A stretch of 64,000 nt of DNA from Helicobacter saguini (GTDB lineage: Bacteria > Campylobacterota > Campylobacteria > Campylobacterales > Helicobacteraceae), in the NCBI RefSeq assembly GCF_000762875.2, contig NZ_JRMP02000014.1, forward strand, positions 1 through 64,000. The letters run 5' to 3'. This document shows positions 56,608-64,000 of this stretch, piece by piece. The notes under the pieces were generated by a model. The model was given only the letters and a program-made list of their open reading frames with translations. It searched no databases and had not been told where the DNA came from. The translations under genes and the position numbers were made by a program. Each line of letters begins with the position of its first letter. The first letter of the stretch is position 1.

Positions 56608-57219
56608 ATGTTTAAATATGTAGGTAGTGGAATTTTAAGCGTGGTCTTAAGCGTTGGCTTTGTTGCTTGCGGCGGTAAAGTGGAGTATGTGGATAACGCA
56701 CAAAGTAGCGAATTTACAAGCACAGGCATTGACTATCACGATATAGAATCTGCGGTGGCAAAATCTGTGCAAAGTCTGCTAAATAGCGAGTATGTGCTGG
56801 ATTTAGATTCTAAAAAAGTGGTCGCTATTTCGGATGTAATAAATGATACGATGCAGCAAGTGGATGTGCAGGATTTAACAATGAAAATAACTCGCGCAAT
56901 GCGAAAGTCTGGCAAGTTTGAGCTGACAAGTGCGATAAGTGGTAGTGGTGGAATGACTGATAATATGATAAATAAGGCTAGAAACTTGCGTGAAAATGAT
57001 GAGTTTAATCAATACACAACGCAGGAAAAAGGCACATTAGTCGCGCCAAGCTTGTCACTGCAAGGTAAGATTGTGCAGAAAAATACAAGGGTGAAAAATA
57101 AACAAAGGGTTGATTATAACTTTTTACTTGTGCTAACTGACCTTAAAACCGGCGTGGTAAAGTGGGATGAAAGCACGCATATTATAAAAGTCGCCCCAAA
57201 TAGTAAGGTTAGCTGGTAG
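56608..57219 (+). CDS. LpoB-like lipoprotein
   Basis: A leader with a lipobox-like VACGG at residues 20-24, then YHDIESAVAKSVQSLLNSEYV, VVAISDVINDT and an MKITRAMRKSGKFELTSA segment. That is the pattern of the penicillin-binding-protein activator LpoB family (PF13036). It would reach from the outer membrane to a cell-wall synthase. It directly follows the COG3014-type lipoprotein gene with AGGAGATT as ribosome site. Whether it stimulates a class A synthase in Helicobacter is not known. Confidence 0.7.
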   Translation: MFKYVGSGILSVVLSVGFVACGGKVEYVDNAQSSEFTSTGIDYHDIESAVAKSVQSLLNSEYVLDLDSKKVVAISDVINDTMQQVDVQDLTMKITRAMRKSGKFELTSAISGSGGMTDNMINKARNLRENDEFNQYTTQEKGTLVAPSLSLQGKIVQKNTRVKNKQRVDYNFLLVLTDLKTGVVKWDESTHIIKVAPNSKVSW

Positions 57220-57268
57220 GTTTTAGATTCTAAAATTTATAGAATCTAAAATGATTTTAGGATTATAT

Positions 57269-58129
57269 ATGGAATCTAAAAGCCTAAAACTTACAAATTT
57301 TATAATAAAACCTCTTTTGATATTATTAATATCATATATTTTTTTGAATAAAGTAAATGCACTTAGCTGTCATGAAGATGTCAATTACTGCACGGATGTG
57401 CGTGTGGGTGGTGGTATACATTATGATTCATTGAAAATATTAAATATTGATTTTCAAAATACAGGAGTGTTTTTTAATGCTTTGGGTAGTATTTATTGGA
57501 AAAATGCTATGTATTTTGGGATGGAGGTAGTTTTTGGTATTGGATACTCGCATATAAATGGCTCTCTAAATCACACAATAAATGCAAATGGTATGCAAAA
57601 TCAAACGCCCTATAACACGCAAAATAACGCAAATGATATAGCTATAAAAATACAAGGCGTTTATGAAATGGGCGCTGCAATTGGCAAACTTACAAATCCA
57701 CTTATTCTAACATTGAATCTTACAATTGATGGGCATGGTCTAGGTTCGCATTTTAGGGATAAGAAGCTTAATTCTGGCTTTGGATTTTTAGGTTTTGGTG
57801 TATTTTTTAGGCAGAGTATTACTAATGATATTATTTTAGAATATAAACTTGTTTATGGTTACAATATCCTTAATACACACAGAAGTTATTTTTTTAACAC
57901 ATCAAACAATAATGGTAATGGCGGACATAGAATCGAAGGAAGTCTAGCATTGCTTTCAAAACGAAATGGAATAGGAAATAAAAAATTTAATTTTTATACG
58001 CGTTTAAAGGGCGTGTGGCAAAGGATTTATGGATATAATATTATGAGATATGATTCTAATTTGAATGTATATCCACAAAGCGATAATTTTATGGTAACGC
58101 TTGAGTTTGGTAGCACTATAAAATGGTGA
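57269..58129 (+). CDS. Outer-membrane beta-barrel protein
   Basis: A leader (LLILLISYIFLNKVNA) is followed by an opaque barrel-like sequence with alternating strands (FFNALGSIYWKNAMYFGMEV; HRIEGSLALLSKRNG) and a final LEFGSTIKW. Two early cysteines (SCHEDVNYC) could pair. The ATG at 57269 has AGGAT six bases upstream and is preferred over 57251. It is convergent with the next TonB receptor gene. No family assigned. Confidence 0.6.
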   Translation: MESKSLKLTNFIIKPLLILLISYIFLNKVNALSCHEDVNYCTDVRVGGGIHYDSLKILNIDFQNTGVFFNALGSIYWKNAMYFGMEVVFGIGYSHINGSLNHTINANGMQNQTPYNTQNNANDIAIKIQGVYEMGAAIGKLTNPLILTLNLTIDGHGLGSHFRDKKLNSGFGFLGFGVFFRQSITNDIILEYKLVYGYNILNTHRSYFFNTSNNNGNGGHRIEGSLALLSKRNGIGNKKFNFYTRLKGVWQRIYGYNIMRYDSNLNVYPQSDNFMVTLEFGSTIKW

Positions 58130-58137
58130 TATAGAAT

Positions 58138-60461
58138 CTAAAACTCAACGCGTAGGGTTATCCAATAGTTTCGGCTAGGTAAGATTCTTTGATAGCGATT
58201 TATTACATTATTTGCGTTTGCCCCACCTATCACTAGATTATTACCACTGCCAGAGTAGCCTACTAAGTCTCCTAAGAAATCTACATCAAATAAGTTATTT
58301 ACACTAAAGGTTATATAATATTTCTTAAATGCCTTGTAAGTTAGAGCAATATCTACTATTTGATAGTCTTTATAATACTGCCCAATTATCGCTTTTGTCT
58401 GGTCTAGTCGTCCTGCTTGTGTGCCTGTGGCTGTAGGCGTTGGCGTTTGGAATTTACCACTCCATCTTAAATACATATCAAATACATGATTTTCACTTAA
58501 TGCAATATGATAACGTGGCGTAAGCGTAAAGCTATGTTTTGGGATAGAATTGACAGGCTTTCCTACCGGATTTTCCCCGACATTACCACTAGCTGAATAG
58601 CTTAGCACTTCTGTATATGTAAAGCCATAGTTTGCATCAAGGCTAAAGCCATATATAGGTTTTAGTTTAAAGCCTACTTCAGCCCCTGCCATTAGCGTCT
58701 TATCTAGGTTTCTATAAGTGCGACACACATTAGTAGAGCCTGTGCTACACATATCACCATCAAAGGGAATAGTCTCAATCTGGTCTCTAAAGTCTGTATA
58801 ATATCCTGTAAGCGTAGCAAAAATATGCTCTGTATCAATAATGCTACCTACTTCATAGCTCCAGCTAGTCTCAGGACGTAAGTCTTTATTACCATATACA
58901 TAAGTCGTTACGTCGTTAGAAGTAGATTCAGTGTGTCCTTCATACAAGTAGCTAAGATTTGGTGTGCGAACGCCACTTGCTACGCCCACTTTAAATGTTA
59001 GCCAAGAGAATGGATTATAATTAATATAGAATCTAGGGTTAGGAATATCCTTAAAAATATCACTATAATTATATCTAAGCCCCAAAGTCATACCGATATA
59101 ATCATTAATATTCCATCCACCCTCTGCAAATACCGCAAATTGATTCATAGCTCTATCAAAGTTGCTACTTTTATTTTGGAATCTTTCATATAAATAATAC
59201 ACACCGCCATTTACTACTAGCTCACCAAATTTCCCAAATTCAAAAAGATTATTATACGTGCTTTGGAAAATCACATCTTTATTATCCCTTAAACTAGCCC
59301 AATTTATACTAGTCCCACTACTAGCGCCCACTGCTACACCTGCGTGTGGCGCCCAAAAAGTTTGACTATATTGCAAATATGTATTAATTCTCCCCCAATT
59401 ATAATCAACATCATAATTTAAGATTCCATTAATCTTATAAAAATCTCTAATAGCCGTGATAGAAGCAGTCGAAGTATTAAGCGAACCTAAACGACCAAAA
59501 TAGCCATCTAAATCTAAATATAACGTATTATTAGTATTTGGCGTGTATGTGAATCTTGCCCCTAAGTTTGCATTTTGAAAGCCTGTGGCTGACCAGCCTA
59601 AATATGGATTTGCCCTATTTGTGCCTGTTTGATTAGCCAAGATATATGCTGGTTTTAAAAAGGCATTTTGCTCACCATATTGATATTTACCGCGAAGATT
59701 CATTGAAAATTTATCTTTTACAATCGGGGCTGCCATATAGAAATTTACGCCATAGATATTACCAAATGTCTTGTGCTTTTCATGTAGCTTTGTTTCTAGC
59801 TGCACACTTGCGGTAAATTTTTGCGGATTTTTCTTTGTGATAATATTTATTACACCGCCCATCGCATCGCTACCATAAATAATACTAGCAGGTCCACGTA
59901 TCACTTCTATTCGCTCTATCATACTTGCTGGTGGCATAAAGCTAGTATTAGCACTCATATCATTTTCATCAAAGCCTTGTGCTACATTCTGCCTTTTCCC
60001 ATCAATTAGTATAAGTGTATAGCTAGAATCTAGCCCACGCATTGAAATCGTATTTGCCCCAGTCTTACTAGCCTCTACATATACGCCAGGAATATCTTGC
60101 ACGGCATCGCCTACATCACGCACAGGTCGCTCTAAAATCTCCTCTTTTGGCACGACAGCGATACTTGCAGGGGCGTATTTTATATCCTGCGTATAACCAC
60201 TAGCAGTGCTAACCGTCGTTGTAACTTTTTCTAGTTTGTATGTTTTTGCTTCGCTAGATTCTGTTTGTGGGACTTGCGTTGTTTGCTTTTTTGTGCTAGT
60301 AGATTCTATATTTTCGCTATTTATAGAATCTTTAGAATCTAAGTCATCTGCTAGGGCTACACTGCTGGTTAGTAACAGAGAGAGAGAGAGAACGTATTTT
60401 TGCGTATGATTCTTAGAATTGAATTAGATTCTATAGAATCTTTCAGTGTTGTATTTTTCAT
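58138..60461 (-). CDS. TonB-dependent receptor, phase-OFF by CT repeat
   Basis: A siderophore-type (FepA/CirA-like) receptor: plug with RPVRDVGDAVQDIPGVYVE, SMRGLDSSYTLILIDGKRQN, PPASMIERIEVIRGP, SDAMGGVINIITKK, and a barrel ending in LRVEF. The apparent frame starts internally at 60153, but the real start is the ATG at 60461 with an AAGGA site. From there the frame enters seven CT units (minus strand of 60377-60390) and meets a stop nine bases past the repeat. With six CT units it reads NTFSLSLLLTSSVALADD, a normal signal peptide, then straight on into the receptor for 773 residues. So the gene is OFF here. Confidence 0.85.
60377..60390 (-). repeat. CT dinucleotide repeat, seven units, in a signal peptide
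   Basis: Minus-strand (CT)7, read as Ser-Leu-Ser-Leu of the hydrophobic core. Six or nine units put the receptor in frame; seven gives a stop soon after. Confidence 0.9.
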
Positions 60462-61215
60462 GCTCATTTCCTTTTAGATTAGATTAGTAAGAATTATTAC
60501 CAAATTCTTAAAAGCGAAATTATAAAATTTTAAATATTAAATCTAGCTTAAATAGATTTTAATTTTTTAGATTTTATTCTAAATTTTAAAGAAAAACCTT
60601 GCAAGAAAAAATCACAAAAGAATATCATTTAAATGGAATCATAAGCTAGATTCTATAGAATCTATTGTATTAAAAGGGCGGTGGTTGGGCGATAGGATAG
60701 AATCTTTAGAATCTTTTTTAGAATCTACAAGATTAGATTCTATAGAATCTGTTTTATTCGTCATATTGAGCGATAGCGAAATATCTATGTTTGTATTCTT
60801 AGAATCTAATCTAAGATTTTACGGGCGCCCTTGCATAAAGATTCTATGTTGTGCGTGTGTTCGTTGTAGATAAATTGTGAATCAAATAGGTTTTTTGGTA
60901 GGTTTTGCGTGTGAAAGTTACCGATATAAAGGGCGTGGAGTTTGTTTTTGGAATCTTTTGAATTTTTGTTTTTAAATTCTATAAAATTTTTAGAATCTTT
61001 ACAATCTTTTTAGATTCTATATTTTGACTTTTTAATTTTTGCAAGATTCTAAAGATTGTTTAGAATCTAATATAAAAAACAAAGATAGTTTGCTAGCGTC
61101 AAGTATGACGGATTTAGATTCTATACACAATATTTCTCAAAGATTTAAGTTAAATTTAATATTTATTTGCGTATAATTCTTATTTTTAAACTTTTAGCAT
61201 AAGGAGAAATTGACT
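60462..61215. other. 754-bp intergenic region between divergent TonB receptors
   Basis: No convincing gene. It contains at least ten 9-mers, one inverted GC-rich element (60673-60696) and a stretch at 60759-60789 reading CGTCATATTGAGCG then GCGAAATATC. The latter resembles a short intergenic repeat found in many bacteria. A small inverted repeat CGTCA-AGTA-TGACG is at about 61098-61111. Promoters of both receptors should lie at its two ends; Fur sites could not be called confidently. Confidence 0.6.
61172..61177 (+). promoter_or_regulatory. -10 box of the third TonB receptor gene
   Basis: TATAAT 39 bases before the ATG at 61216, within GCGTATAATTC. AAGGAG at 61201-61206 is the ribosome site. 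Confidence 0.5.
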
Positions 61216-63786
<2,571 letters not shown>

Positions 63787-64000
63787 AATCTAGATTCTAT
63801 AAAACATTATTTTTTCAAAAAGGGCGGTCGGGCGGGCGATAGGAATTTGCGAAGCAAAATATAGAATCTAGATTCTATAAGATATTTTTCGCTATTAAAG
63901 GCTGGCAGGATGGAAATAGATAAAAAGAAAAATATTGTTAATTTAGATTCTTTTTTGCTTTCATAAAATGCCTAGTCGCCCACCCACCACCCTTTTATAA
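63787..64000. other. Window end: repeat-rich, no gene
   Basis: Two 9-mer palindromes (63784, 63862) and two GC-rich elements, one in each orientation (63821-63841 and 63976-64000), are separated by an AT-rich stretch. The pair could form the ends of a small composite element of about 180 bp. Confidence 0.6.

Noticed and set aside
58138-60153. Receptor starting at GTG 60153 as a naturally truncated gene
   Set aside because: The upstream frame supplies the missing plug start and a signal peptide across the CT repeat, so a frameshift explains it better.
60685-60873. Small open frame in the receptor spacer
   Set aside because: Made of repeats, without a ribosome site or similarity to anything recognised.

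Overview
The window looks like chromosome from a Helicobacter, most likely an enterohepatic species. This rests on the low GC content and on family-level similarity of PurE, LpxB, the long epsilonproteobacterial DapD, a DUF3972 protein, a HefC-like RND pump, HydC, an HP1076-like flagellar co-chaperone and AcnB. Species level is inference. No prophage, insertion sequence, rRNA or CRISPR array was seen; there is one tRNA (Pro, GGG anticodon).

Layout. 1-4.5 kb: an overlapping operon of an AMP-forming acyl ligase, a LuxE-like acyl-protein synthetase and a LuxC-like acyl-CoA reductase. 4.5-11.5 kb: a PIF1-like helicase, a lipoprotein, purE, a DUF3972 protein, a YafQ-type toxin-antitoxin pair, a fused peptide-type ABC ATPase and a NYN-domain protein. 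11.7-16.7 kb: a two-gene defence operon (pseudokinase-SF1 helicase plus phospholipase-D nuclease) matching Mokosh type I, with a 15-T tract next to its -10 box. 16.9-31.9 kb: mostly core genes (DUF779, pyrB, a phosphonate gene, a TraF-like barrel, hydC, flagellar co-chaperone, peroxiredoxin, ankyrin protein, recR, HIT protein, dnaJ), interrupted by a GHKL-ATPase/nuclease fusion at 28.7-30.6 kb that may be an undescribed defence gene. 31.9-48.2 kb: lpxB, a groEL 3' remnant, exbB-exbD, dapD, a TonB receptor, mrdA, an RND pump, an outer-membrane barrel and uvrC. 48.3-58 kb: tRNA-Pro, cysK, acnB, thiE, a DASS carrier, two lipoproteins and a barrel. 58-64 kb: two divergent, paralogous TonB receptors.

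Two themes dominate. First, a 9-mer, TAGATTCTA (reverse strand TAGAATCTA, containing GANTC), occurs every hundred or so bases, far above chance. It lies in both orientations and all frames, supplies the stop codon of at least nine genes, is often paired as TAGAATCTAGATTCTA, and has expanded many proteins in frame with Asp-Ser-Lys / Glu-Ser-Lys linkers (PyrB, UvrC, DapD, HIT, AepX, ABC ATPase, LuxC). It resembles a DNA uptake sequence in distribution but is much denser. Two other repeat families (a GTAACA-NN-TGTTAC palindrome and a GC-rich CGCCCACCCACC element) lie among it.

Second, simple-sequence repeats make several loci look phase variable. The phosphonate gene (G13), one TonB receptor (G12) and a second TonB receptor (seven CT units) are each out of frame as sequenced and would be restored by losing one repeat unit. 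The third receptor is in frame through a 28-bp AT repeat inside its signal peptide. T tracts also lie upstream of the Mokosh operon and of an outer-membrane protein. The window therefore combines surface and iron-uptake variability with a possibly switchable defence operon.
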